Positions 1-8,604 of a DNA stretch of 64,000 nt are shown here, one piece after another. How positions within the stretch are numbered: the stretch's first letter is position 1; every line of letters begins with the position of its first letter. Made by a program: the position numbers and the translations under genes. Below the pieces are notes generated by a model. It had not been told where the DNA came from. It did not search any database and worked only from the letters and a program-made list of their open reading frames with translations. Origin of the DNA: Bacteroides finegoldii DSM 17565 (lineage in GTDB: Bacteria > Bacteroidota > Bacteroidia > Bacteroidales > Bacteroidaceae); NCBI RefSeq assembly GCF_000156195.1, contig NZ_GG688324.1:54930-118929 (forward strand), read 5' to 3'.

Positions 1-731
1 AAATAGATATAGACAGATCATATGCGGAAGAATTGGCGTATGAATTCACTCCTGTCAAAACAGTATTGCGCATGAATAATTTAGGGGCACTGGACGAGGA
101 TTATCGTAAAAACAAGGAAGGTGTCAATGGAGTGGTTCAAGATGCTTATATGGATGAGGAAGATGGTGTTGTTATTGTAGGTAGCATTAATTCTTTTGAT
201 GGAATAAACGTGAATAATATCGTACGAATCGATAAAAACGGTAACATCGATCAGCAATTTCTACAAAATATAGGAACAGGAGCCAATGGAACGATAACCA
301 AGATACGTTATAATAAGAAACGGAAGAAAGCAATGCTTGTGGGTATGTTTACTGAATTCAATGGTGTTCCATGCTCTGGCGTAGTTATGCTGAATCATGA
401 CGGTACGGTTGATCCGACTTTTAAACTTAGAAAGATGGAAGGCGGAACAGCTAACTTTGCTACTATTCTAAATGATCATGATTTTGTTGTAATGTCGGGT
501 ACTTTCACAAAGTATGATGGCATTACACGACAGGGTTTCCTGATATTGACAATGGAAGGTGAAGCCATGCAGAAATTTAATGTTCCCGGCCTGTTTTTGG
601 GTGAATTGAACCAGGTAATTGAAACCAAAACATCAACAAATGATAACGGTTTGTTATTAATGGGCGATTTTTATCGTTTTAATGGCGAACAGGTGGATAA
701 TATAGTAAAAATAGAAGTTGACTTTGATTAA
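1..731 (+). CDS. Delta-60 repeat (DUF5122-like) propeller protein, 5' end outside window
   Basis: The reading frame is open from base 3, so the start lies upstream; the first internal start-like codon is a TTG at 33 and is not credible. The visible C-terminal 240 or so residues carry repeated blades of the type 'NGxIDQQF' and 'GTVDPTF' followed by IxxI(R/L) and 'GxFxxFNG' segments. This is the delta-60/DUF5122 beta-propeller pattern that ends many Bacteroides surface lipoproteins near SusD-type genes (family knowledge). The gene is followed 20 bases later by the next lipoprotein gene on the same strand, so it is probably part of the same operon. A surface glycan-binding or scaffold role is inference from position. 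Confidence 0.7.
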   Translation, partial: IDIDRSYAEELAYEFTPVKTVLRMNNLGALDEDYRKNKEGVNGVVQDAYMDEEDGVVIVGSINSFDGINVNNIVRIDKNGNIDQQFLQNIGTGANGTITKIRYNKKRKKAMLVGMFTEFNGVPCSGVVMLNHDGTVDPTFKLRKMEGGTANFATILNDHDFVVMSGTFTKYDGITRQGFLILTMEGEAMQKFNVPGLFLGELNQVIETKTSTNDNGLLLMGDFYRFNGEQVDNIVKIEVDFD

Positions 732-751
732 TCTTAAAATATACTTTGAAA

Positions 752-2572
752 ATGAATAGAAAAAGAAAGATACAAACAAGTCTTTTTGCCAAAATCCTCT
801 TTATAGGAATGACAACATGGACAATGATGTCTTGCGATAACTCATTAGAGAGGCTGACAACAAATGAATATCCGGAATCGGGAAACCAAGCACAGACGGG
901 ACATGTTTTATGTGTTGTAATTGATGGTGCATCCGGAAAAGCAGTAAATGAAGCTTACACAACACAGAAGGTCCCTTATATTCGTTCGATGAGAGACAAT
1001 GCTGTGGTCACTTTTGAGGGTTTAGCGGACAGTCGCCATAAAGCGTTACCTGTATTTACCAATGAACGGGGATGGGCAAATATGATGACGGGAGTTACAA
1101 CTCATGGGATTGGGTTGGATGAAGAATCGACTGGCGAGGTGAAACCTATTGAAGAGTTGGAGATTCCTTCTTTTTTAAGTAGAATCAAACAGCTTGATAA
1201 TGAAAAGAAAATTAGCTTGTATACAGCGGATAATCGTTTTTATCAGGCATTTCGTAACAATGCAGATATTGCCCGGACATTAGACAGTGATCAGCAAGTG
1301 AAGAGTGCTGTTATTGCTGAAATTAATTCGGATACAGATCTGCCGTCAGATGTTATCCTTGTAGAATTTAATGGGGTGCAAAAGGCTGGTGCTGCGGATG
1401 CTTTTTATGATGGTTCGGGTAATCCTACAATGACTGTAATTGAAGCTATACAGGAGATTGATACCTATATTGGTGAAATGCGGACAGCTTTGGAATCTAG
1501 AGAAAACTATAGAAAAGAAAACTGGTTGATTATTGTAACTTCTACTTATGGAGGTACTTATTCTGGAACTGTTCAGTCTGATTCATATTATGACGACCCG
1601 CGACTGAATACATTTACACTGATGTATAATTCTCGATTTGTAGGCAAAGTGCTTGGAAAACCAAGTGCTAGTGAACTTAATTACAAATATTTTACTCCTT
1701 TGTATGCTGGAAATAATCAAAATTCAGTTGCTACTGTAGCTGATCCGAAATTATTTGAGATGGAAAATAATAAGTCATATACTGTACAGTTTATGTATTA
1801 CTCTACCACTAAAAAGAATAATAAGGTGAATATTCTTTCCAAATCCAATAAACATAAAGGTAATAAAGGTTGGAATGTACATGGTGATGGGGGACGTATT
1901 AAATTTCGTGTTGGAAATCGGGATGTGTGGACTAGTCAGCAATCCACTGATCCTTGGGTAAGTACGGATGGTAAATGGCATACTGTTACACTTGTATTTG
2001 ATAGAGAGGCTGTTCGGTTCAGGGCCTATATAGACGGGAATTACAGTACGCATAGAGATCAACAGAATATGACTTTACCAACAGACTTGACGTGTCCGGA
2101 TTACCCGTTAACAATTGGGAAAATAGAGAATTCCCCGAATGAGAGTGACGCTGGATTCTGTGTGACGAATCTTCAATTTTATGATGTAGCATTACCTGAA
2201 GAATTTATAAAGAAAAATCACGGAGTAACTAAACTGGAGGAAGTGAAAAATGAATATTGGGATCATTTAATTGGTTACTGGCCATGCGATCGGGAAGAGG
2301 ACTTGGAAAATCCTATCTTGAAGAATGTTTCGCAATATGCAGATTCATATGCAGGAAAATCTGATATAACCTTTGCCGATCAAACATGGACAACCGGTAA
2401 TTCTGCTGAAGAGCACTTAGCTCCGGCTCCGGATGACTCTTATTATCAAGCTGTTTTCAATAATGTAGATATCCCTTTACAAGCTATGCAATGGTTGGGA
2501 CTTTCTATTTCAGAATGGGAATTTGAAGGTGTAGGGAAAACATTTGAATACACTTTTATGGAAGAAAACTAA
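752..2572 (+). CDS. Lipoprotein with phosphatase-like domain, LamG and C-terminal DUF4983-type region
   Basis: I start at ATG 752 (MNRKRKIQ); a TTG two codons earlier is a worse choice. A lipoprotein signal ends at 'TMMSC'. Residues about 45-290 follow the alkaline-phosphatase/phosphodiesterase fold order: 'VVIDGASG', then 'ANMMTGV' where the nucleophile Thr/Ser normally sits, then 'IVTSTYGG' where active members have a DHG metal motif. The Asp and His are replaced here, so this copy may not be catalytic. Residues about 340-490 are LamG-like ('SYTVQFMYY', 'WHTVTLVFD', 'RAYIDG'). The C-terminal 100 residues match the DUF4983 type I know from this architecture. A paralogue with the same layout lies at 4719-6512. 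Confidence 0.7.
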   Translation: MNRKRKIQTSLFAKILFIGMTTWTMMSCDNSLERLTTNEYPESGNQAQTGHVLCVVIDGASGKAVNEAYTTQKVPYIRSMRDNAVVTFEGLADSRHKALPVFTNERGWANMMTGVTTHGIGLDEESTGEVKPIEELEIPSFLSRIKQLDNEKKISLYTADNRFYQAFRNNADIARTLDSDQQVKSAVIAEINSDTDLPSDVILVEFNGVQKAGAADAFYDGSGNPTMTVIEAIQEIDTYIGEMRTALESRENYRKENWLIIVTSTYGGTYSGTVQSDSYYDDPRLNTFTLMYNSRFVGKVLGKPSASELNYKYFTPLYAGNNQNSVATVADPKLFEMENNKSYTVQFMYYSTTKKNNKVNILSKSNKHKGNKGWNVHGDGGRIKFRVGNRDVWTSQQSTDPWVSTDGKWHTVTLVFDREAVRFRAYIDGNYSTHRDQQNMTLPTDLTCPDYPLTIGKIENSPNESDAGFCVTNLQFYDVALPEEFIKKNHGVTKLEEVKNEYWDHLIGYWPCDREEDLENPILKNVSQYADSYAGKSDITFADQTWTTGNSAEEHLAPAPDDSYYQAVFNNVDIPLQAMQWLGLSISEWEFEGVGKTFEYTFMEEN

Positions 2573-2588
2573 ATATAAATAGACTGTT

Positions 2589-4706
2589 ATGAGTAAGAAT
2601 ATATTGAAAAACAAAAGAAGCTGTGTATTCATTCTTCTATTCGTTTTGGGCACATCTGTGTGGCTCGGAGGATGTGATACAGCTTATAAATACGATATAA
2701 CTGACGGTATAGATAATAATGGTGCCAGTGAGCCGGATATTACAATAGATACCGAAGGGGGGATCGATGTCAGTATGTACGAAAAGGCACGTATTTTTCC
2801 GGGATTGGTAGATACAGCGAAAGAAGAACGGATTAACGCTACAATTGAGCTTGATTTGAATAAGCAATATATTGATTCCATCACTTTAGGAGTATCTAAA
2901 GTGCCACAGCCGATTTATAGTACGGGACTTTATGCCGGAGCCGGTGAGCAGGTAGCTATCACTGTGGAAGATAATACGATGGGACTTAGCGTAATTGTAG
3001 GCTCACACATGGATGATCTTACAGAATTGGCCCCTTATCAACGTATGCCTTTGGTATATGTTGCTAAAGCTTTGTTCCCAGGAAAGAATATAATAAAGAA
3101 TCCATTGGGAGGACCTATCTGGATTAAAAAAAGTTTAGGGCTGAACGCTTCCGGTACTTGTTCTTTAAAAATAGAAGGAGTATATAAATCACCAGATTTT
3201 GTAATAGGAGAGACGGACTTGCAAGATTGGAAGAGAAGAATATCAGAGACCACTGTTCCTTGGTTGGAAATAAGAGGAAAACATTTCGCTTTTACCGTAC
3301 AGAAAGATCGTGTACTTGATAATTTGGAAAGTATTTCATCCACCCTGCAGGAAGTCGGTAAAGAATGGGATGAAGCAATTGAAGAGTTTTTCTTCGAATA
3401 TTATGGATTAAAGATTGACAAGGATGCGGAAGAAAAGGAGCGTGCTCCGGAGTTTCCTTTTCGGGTTGTGTTGGATGTACAAGTTTTGGGAAACCTGTAT
3501 TTGCGTAATAGCGACTATGCAATAGTTGCGATAAACAACACGTATATGCTGGAAGAAATGTTAAACCTTAGAACATTGAGAACTGGTAATTCTGTGGCTT
3601 TGTTGAGCGCAATCAATTCAATGTGTACTTATCGATCACGTAATAATCCTTGGCCTGCTGATTATCGGGCAGTGGCTAATGCAATCCCTTTGTACCGGAT
3701 AGGAAAGAAGAATTTCTCAAAAGAGAATGCCTTTGGTGAAATCTTCCCTGGTGAAGAGAATATAACTACTTTATTCCCTAAAGCTATTGAGTATGCTATG
3801 GCTGATTCAAGTAAATGGGCGAAAGAGGATGCTGCAACCAAGTATGATGATAAGACAGCATATAAAGCATTCGACTTGTTAAGCCTTATTCAATTGGCTA
3901 ATTATGACAATAACAATTGGGAAGCGATGGAATACCTGAATCTGAAGGCAAAAGAGGAACGGTCGATTGATAACTCAACTCTAAGTTATGTTTTTCGCAG
4001 ATTATGTGACTATTTTAAACAGAATTTATGTCCATTCTTTGATTATTGGGGAGTGGAGCAGTTGGACGAAGATAGAAAATATGCCGAACAATACCCGTTA
4101 ATGGATAAGAAAATATGGGAGTATAATCCGTTGAATCCTCAACAGGTAAAGGACTATGATGCATCTTCATATTGTTATCGGCATAGTCGTAGAGACTGGA
4201 AAGTGTCTGCGTATGATAAAGATTATGGCGTAAATTATGATGGTGATTCCAGAAAACCTGAATATTTGATTGATGGGGAAAAGAAGACTAATTGGAGTTC
4301 TGGTAAGATTAATGACAAACCTTTGGAGTTGCCTTATTATATCATTTTTGATTTGAACAAAGTCTCTGATATTGATGGAGTATATTTGGCAAATGGTTAT
4401 TCCAATCAGTGCCTGGCTGATGTTCATGTTGAATATATTGGCTCTGAAGTTGCCGATCCTTATGATATCAATGCTCCATGGGAAACGTTGCTGCAGGTTA
4501 CTGACCCCAATGTAGTGAGGGCAAACTTGAAGAACGAGCGTTTCTTTGATTGCCCGAGAACTCAAGCCAGATATCTTCGTCTTAAAATCTCAAATCCCAA
4601 TACGATCGTGTTTAAAAGTGATTCAGATTTGACAGAGGAAGAAAAAGCAAATCAGAAGAAGTACCATTCTTTCGCAGAGTTTGGAACTTATTACAAGAAA
4701 CCATAA
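2589..4706 (+). CDS. M60-like surface lipoprotein with C-terminal F5/8-type domain, no HExxH
   Basis: The lipobox is 'WLGGC'. Residues about 75-210 show the N-terminal region typical of M60/enhancin-like proteins ('TGLYAGAGE', 'GLSVIVGSHMDDL', 'NPLGGPIWI', 'PDFVIGETDLQDWK', 'PWLEIRGKHFAFTV'). The next 320 residues align in order with the M60 body, but the HExxH zinc motif of active mucin peptidases is absent; the few histidines in the protein are in other settings. Residues about 545-700 look like a discoidin/F5-8 type C carbohydrate-binding domain ('YLIDGEKKTNWSSG', 'IIFDLNKVSDIDGVYLANG', 'ARYLRLKISNP'). My reading is a binding protein made from a peptidase scaffold; host-glycan targeting is inference. 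Confidence 0.7.
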   Translation: MSKNILKNKRSCVFILLFVLGTSVWLGGCDTAYKYDITDGIDNNGASEPDITIDTEGGIDVSMYEKARIFPGLVDTAKEERINATIELDLNKQYIDSITLGVSKVPQPIYSTGLYAGAGEQVAITVEDNTMGLSVIVGSHMDDLTELAPYQRMPLVYVAKALFPGKNIIKNPLGGPIWIKKSLGLNASGTCSLKIEGVYKSPDFVIGETDLQDWKRRISETTVPWLEIRGKHFAFTVQKDRVLDNLESISSTLQEVGKEWDEAIEEFFFEYYGLKIDKDAEEKERAPEFPFRVVLDVQVLGNLYLRNSDYAIVAINNTYMLEEMLNLRTLRTGNSVALLSAINSMCTYRSRNNPWPADYRAVANAIPLYRIGKKNFSKENAFGEIFPGEENITTLFPKAIEYAMADSSKWAKEDAATKYDDKTAYKAFDLLSLIQLANYDNNNWEAMEYLNLKAKEERSIDNSTLSYVFRRLCDYFKQNLCPFFDYWGVEQLDEDRKYAEQYPLMDKKIWEYNPLNPQQVKDYDASSYCYRHSRRDWKVSAYDKDYGVNYDGDSRKPEYLIDGEKKTNWSSGKINDKPLELPYYIIFDLNKVSDIDGVYLANGYSNQCLADVHVEYIGSEVADPYDINAPWETLLQVTDPNVVRANLKNERFFDCPRTQARYLRLKISNPNTIVFKSDSDLTEEEKANQKKYHSFAEFGTYYKKP

Positions 4707-4718
4707 AAGAAATCATAT

Positions 4719-6512
4719 ATGAAAAAGCTTATAAATATAGTTATTGTTGGGGTAGTCGGATTACTTATCATTTCCCTTCATTATTCTTGTACTACGTATG
4801 AGGCACCGGATGGGATTGCAGAGGATGGGTTTGACTCTGATTCTGTGATATCAACAACTATCCACCGTAAAGTTCTTTGGATCAATATAGATGGAGCGGT
4901 CGGAAGTATAGTAGAGAAGAAGATGCCTCAGGATGGTACTATTGCCAAAATGCTGAAACATAGTAAATACTCATGGGTGGGGTTAAGTGATAACCGCACT
5001 TTACAGAAAGAGGGTAGTGAGGACCCTGTAACTTGGGCAACTATGATGACTGGAGTAAATCCTGAAAAACATCAGATTACAGATGAGTCGTATGTGGCCA
5101 ATATGGAATACGATCCGAGTAATCCGAATGAGAAAGTGATTCAATATCCAACGATTCTACATCATATTGCAGATAATGATTCAGAAAACCCGACATTATG
5201 CGTAACCCCTTGGGACAAGTTGAATAAGAATTTATTGAATGCAGCACAAAAGACCGTAACTACTGCGAATGATGAGGAAACCAAAAACGTGATATTGGAA
5301 CATCTGAAAAATAGTGATTTTAATTTTACGCTATTAAGTTTCTCGGGTATGTTAGAAGCAGGTAAATCAGGAGGATTTTCCGCCAATAATGCCAATTATA
5401 TCACAGCGCTTCAGCATATAGATGCATATATTGGTGAATTCTTGCAGGCAATTGATGAAAGAAAAAATGCTTTTTATGAGGACTGGCTGGTTGTTGTAAC
5501 ATCTAATCATGGTGGAAAAGAAGACGGTAGTTATGGGGGAAACTCCCCAGAGGAACGAAATACGTTTGGGATATTCTACTATCCGCATTATACGGAACAG
5601 AGGATGCTAGGAAAAAAAATGTATGGAGCTTATTTTGACTCGTCCAAAGCACAAGGAATTGTTTTAGATACGGTTTCTACAAACATTAAATATGCAATAG
5701 GGGAAAATTCTAGTTTTTCTGTGGAATTTATCATGCGTATGAATCCCCGTAAGGATGGATCTTACAAAGGTGATAATTGGAATGCTATTTTCTCAAAAAG
5801 CGGCAGTTGGGGAATTTTTCGGCAAAGAGAAACCGCTTCTCTTCGTATTGAGGGATCTACTGGAGCTTTAGAAGAAGCGGTGGCAGCATTTAATGATCCT
5901 CAATGGCATAATTATGGTTTTAGTGTTGCTCCAATGAACAATGCTCAATCACGAGAATGGATTGTTGCTTTAGATGGTAAGATAATGAAAAAAGGTACTA
6001 AAGATGTTCGTGGAGTAGCAGATAACAAATCTCCATTGCGTATTTGCGACCATGTTCCCACTTCATTTTATGTATCAGAAATTCGGTTATGGAAAAAAGC
6101 ACTTACAGAAAATGAGCTGACACAGCAGGCTGCGTTATTAGATATATCATCAAATGATGCCCATTTTAAAGATTTACTTGCATACTGGAAATTGAATCCG
6201 GATGAAGTGAAAGATGCTAGTAAACAAGATACGCTGGTTATCAAAAATCAAATAGCGGATGGATTAGATTTGTTATATGTCAATCTGGATAAACAAAATA
6301 GCGGAACATTTAAAGAGAAAGCATTTGTTGAGTTACCTAATACGTTTCCGACTTATGTGTCAACTGGTAATCTAATAATGGAGAACACGCTGGTTGTTCC
6401 ACAAGTTCTTTATTGGTTGAATATGTCGACAAATACAATTCTGGATGGTTTTAAATTTATAAATAATTATGCAAGTTCTGAAGAATGGCGAGATTTGCCC
6501 GAAGATGAATGA
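4719..6512 (+). CDS. Lipoprotein with phosphatase-like domain, LamG and C-terminal DUF4983-type region (paralogue)
   Basis: It has the same architecture as the protein at 752-2572. A lipoprotein signal ends at 'LHYSC', a phosphatase-like region follows ('LWINIDGAVGS', 'WATMMTGVNP', 'VVVTSNHGG'), then a LamG-like region ('SFSVEFIMRM', 'WHNYGFSV') and a C-terminal DUF4983-like tail. The NHG in place of DHG leaves the metal site half-conserved. It starts 12 bases after the M60-like gene. Its stop overlaps the start of the HTH gene at 6505 by 8 bases, so the last two genes are probably translationally coupled. Substrate is unknown. Confidence 0.7.
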   Translation: MKKLINIVIVGVVGLLIISLHYSCTTYEAPDGIAEDGFDSDSVISTTIHRKVLWINIDGAVGSIVEKKMPQDGTIAKMLKHSKYSWVGLSDNRTLQKEGSEDPVTWATMMTGVNPEKHQITDESYVANMEYDPSNPNEKVIQYPTILHHIADNDSENPTLCVTPWDKLNKNLLNAAQKTVTTANDEETKNVILEHLKNSDFNFTLLSFSGMLEAGKSGGFSANNANYITALQHIDAYIGEFLQAIDERKNAFYEDWLVVVTSNHGGKEDGSYGGNSPEERNTFGIFYYPHYTEQRMLGKKMYGAYFDSSKAQGIVLDTVSTNIKYAIGENSSFSVEFIMRMNPRKDGSYKGDNWNAIFSKSGSWGIFRQRETASLRIEGSTGALEEAVAAFNDPQWHNYGFSVAPMNNAQSREWIVALDGKIMKKGTKDVRGVADNKSPLRICDHVPTSFYVSEIRLWKKALTENELTQQAALLDISSNDAHFKDLLAYWKLNPDEVKDASKQDTLVIKNQIADGLDLLYVNLDKQNSGTFKEKAFVELPNTFPTYVSTGNLIMENTLVVPQVLYWLNMSTNTILDGFKFINNYASSEEWRDLPEDE

Positions 6513-6816
6513 CTCAGAACTGTGGAAGGATATCTTTCCTCAAATAAAAGAAGATGATTGGGAAACCGTGGAACAACATCTTAATAAAAAACAGGATAAC
6601 TTTGTTGTTAAACTACGACAGGATTACCCTTTGCTATCGGAAGAGGATATTCATATTATTGTTCTATTGCGATTAGAAGTTTCTCATGAAAAGATTGCTC
6701 GTCAGTTTCATGTCTTGTTAGCTTCTTTTCGGACAAGAAGGTATCGTATAAAGAAAAAGATGAGAGTTGAAGATGAGTATCATTTAACAGAGTTTATCCG
6801 AAGACTTTATGTGTAA
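6505..6816 (+). CDS. Small HTH (sigma-70 region 4/LuxR-like) protein
   Basis: The start is the ATG at 6505, 8 bases before the end of the previous gene; an upstream ATG at 6469 lies deep in that gene and is unlikely. The 103-residue protein begins MNDSELWKDIFPQIKEDDW. It then has 'LRQDYPLLSEEDIHIIVLL', and a helix-turn-helix-like segment ('EVSHEKIARQFHVLLASFRT', 'RRYRIKKKM'). This matches the C-terminal HTH I know from larger Bacteroides regulators in which TPR repeats precede this domain. Here it stands alone. It could be a local regulator of the locus or a trimmed remnant of a larger one. It is followed by a strong terminator. Confidence 0.6.
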   Translation: MNDSELWKDIFPQIKEDDWETVEQHLNKKQDNFVVKLRQDYPLLSEEDIHIIVLLRLEVSHEKIARQFHVLLASFRTRRYRIKKKMRVEDEYHLTEFIRRLYV

Positions 6817-6847
6817 TTGAGGTTCGTTGAATGTTTATATTGTTATT

Positions 6848-6889
6848 AAACGTAGACAAATGAGGTGCTTTTCTTATTTGTCTACGTTT
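6848..6889 (+). terminator. Rho-independent-like terminator hairpin
   Basis: A perfect 14-bp inverted repeat (6848-6861 with 6876-6889, AAACGTAGACAAAT and its complement) with a 14-base loop lies 31 bases after the HTH gene. It closes the operon that enters from the left edge. Confidence 0.75.
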
Positions 6890-6979
6890 GGTTTTAGGAT
6901 AAATGTATGAAAATGTTTATATTGCAAAGGATGTTAGAAGGGAGGTGTAATATGAGTAAATTTGTTAATTTTAAAAGTA

Positions 6980-7102
6980 TCTAATAATAGTTGGGATGAT
7001 TGTAATTCAAGGATTTATCTGATGGATTCTTATTTTGGATTTGAGAGAGAATTCACTCTTACTGATTTAAACAATACATATTCAATGGTTTATAGTAAAT
7101 AG
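6980..7102 (+). pseudogene. 3' relic of a second papain-like peptidase gene
   Basis: No full gene lies between 6890 and 7110. The frame from 6980 to the TAG at 7100-7102 encodes 'NNSWDDCNSRIYLMDSYF', 'FTLTDLNNTYSMVYSK', which lines up residue for residue with the last 40 residues of the peptidase at 7903-8592 ('NNSWDDPKSKIYLMNPAF', 'VTLTEINDTYNIIYCK'). A TGA closes the frame just upstream, and the rest of the gene is gone. A short ATG frame at 6952 with a good ribosome site reads only about ten codons and is probably a fusion scar. This shows the peptidase/lipoprotein unit was once repeated to the left. Confidence 0.75.
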
Positions 7103-7109
7103 TAGTATT

Positions 7110-7865
7110 ATGAGAACAATATATTTATTAATCTTATTTTTTGTGCAGTTAGTGTGTCTTTCATGCAGTGAACAAGGTGTATACGCTGACAGTACTTCAA
7201 AACAAATAATAAAAAAGGATATGGTAGTTACTCGTGCGATTAATCAATTAACGCCAGGATGTAGTTTACTCACTGAGATTGATAAAAATGCTCAAGATAC
7301 TGTACTTGAACGATTAAAACTTAATATAGCCAGAGAATGGTATAGTCATAGAAAAGGCTTGTCTTTGCCTTTAATAGATTCTACTATAAAATTTGTACCG
7401 GTAATTGATACGCCATCTTTACCGTCTATTACAGATTCTGATAAAATACTGATGCCTCAAAAAGATTTTGCTAGCTTCTATGGACAGAATGAAAAAGGGG
7501 AGACTCTGTACTTCTATGCTTTATATACAGACAGGAGTAATTTTACAAAAGAAACTAATCCTCGGATGTATAGAGACCAGGTTGAACTGTTCGGGCAAGA
7601 ATATGCTGATAGGGTGATTGAGAAATTGAGAAATGCCAAAGGTCCTGAACGATGGGAAATTATTGTAGTATCCCCACAAGACCCGGGATATAAAGAATTT
7701 GAATATGCAAGAGAACATTCTGATGATGGTTCTTTTTTCATTCTGACCAGAGGGAGAACATATCCACGTGTCTGTTTCTTTGTGAATAACAAGCCTTATT
7801 ATTGTTGTGAAATGCAACAGCACGAGTTGGGTATGGAGCCATTGGAGAATTGTTTAAGGAGGTAA
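7110..7865 (+). CDS. Uncharacterised lipoprotein, copy 1 of a duplicated family
   Basis: The 251-residue protein has a lipoprotein signal ('LVCLSC'). I do not recognise the family. Visible features are a short divergent linker, then a conserved body with 'DTVLERLKLNIAREWY', 'FYGQNEKGETLYFYALYTDR', 'NPRMYRDQVELFGQEYADRV' and a C-terminal Cys pair in 'PYYCCEMQQHELGMEPLE'. From about base 7291 it is almost identical at DNA level to the copy at 8605-9360, while the first 60 or so residues differ clearly. It alternates with the peptidase gene at 7903. A role as inhibitor, chaperone or target of that peptidase is a guess from neighbourhood only. Confidence 0.6.
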   Translation: MRTIYLLILFFVQLVCLSCSEQGVYADSTSKQIIKKDMVVTRAINQLTPGCSLLTEIDKNAQDTVLERLKLNIAREWYSHRKGLSLPLIDSTIKFVPVIDTPSLPSITDSDKILMPQKDFASFYGQNEKGETLYFYALYTDRSNFTKETNPRMYRDQVELFGQEYADRVIEKLRNAKGPERWEIIVVSPQDPGYKEFEYAREHSDDGSFFILTRGRTYPRVCFFVNNKPYYCCEMQQHELGMEPLENCLRR

Positions 7866-7902
7866 CGGTTTCACTTTGGTGGAAAGAGGGGGGGAGTGTC
7901 TT

Positions 7903-8592
7903 ATGAAACATTTTAGTCTGAAATTTAAATTGTCAAGGTGTGTAATACTGAAATATCTAGTTCTAAAGTTTGCAATCTTTGGAATAATAATTCCTTTGAA
8001 TGGGTTTGCTCAGGGAGCAAGCAGCGAGTTGACTAAAGAAATCGATTTCAGTAGTGCAGTAACAAGGATCACTCAAAAGTATGAATATTGGTGTGTTTAT
8101 GCATGCTTGGAGTCTTTAAATACGAGTCTGCCGCAATGTACTCATTGTTTTAATTTTCTGCATCGCTTTTATATGAATGGTGCATCTAATCCATATCAAT
8201 TAGTAAGTGATGAGGACTTTAAAGATGCTATAGATAAACTGGAGGCTGATGCTGATGAAACTTGTAACTCTTCAGATATTTATGAGAAATTTGGTGTCTC
8301 TGGAGAGTCCTTGGATGCATATCTTTTGTCTGAAGGGTTTTCAGAATCTAGTATGGGAAGTTTTATAAGGAAGATTTCTAAAAACGATGAGGGTAATCCA
8401 TCAATTACTTTTTTTATTGATATGGATGGAAATACAGGACATTGTGTTGTTTTTCTAGGATCTAAACTGTATAATAATAGTTGGGATGATCCTAAATCAA
8501 AAATATACTTAATGAACCCAGCGTTTGAAAGTATAAGAGAAGTTACACTTACTGAAATTAATGATACATATAATATAATATACTGTAAATAA
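7903..8592 (+). CDS. Secreted papain-like (C39/C70-like) cysteine peptidase candidate
   Basis: I start at ATG 7903 (MKHFSLKFKLS), 15 or so bases after a G-rich ribosome site; the frame is open nine codons further up from a TTG. A hydrophobic export signal ends near 'GFAQGAS'. The mature part has 'TQKYEYWCVYACLESL' (Gln and Cys of a papain-like active site), 'GNTGHCVVFLGS' (His), and 'YLMNPAF' (a DP/NP turn that follows the His strand in C39- and AvrRpt2-like peptidases). The length, 229 residues, suits a minimal single-domain enzyme. Family placement comes from motif order only. It is flanked by two nearly identical lipoproteins. Confidence 0.55.
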   Translation: MKHFSLKFKLSRCVILKYLVLKFAIFGIIIPLNGFAQGASSELTKEIDFSSAVTRITQKYEYWCVYACLESLNTSLPQCTHCFNFLHRFYMNGASNPYQLVSDEDFKDAIDKLEADADETCNSSDIYEKFGVSGESLDAYLLSEGFSESSMGSFIRKISKNDEGNPSITFFIDMDGNTGHCVVFLGSKLYNNSWDDPKSKIYLMNPAFESIREVTLTEINDTYNIIYCK

Positions 8593-8604
8593 AATTATCT
8601 AATT

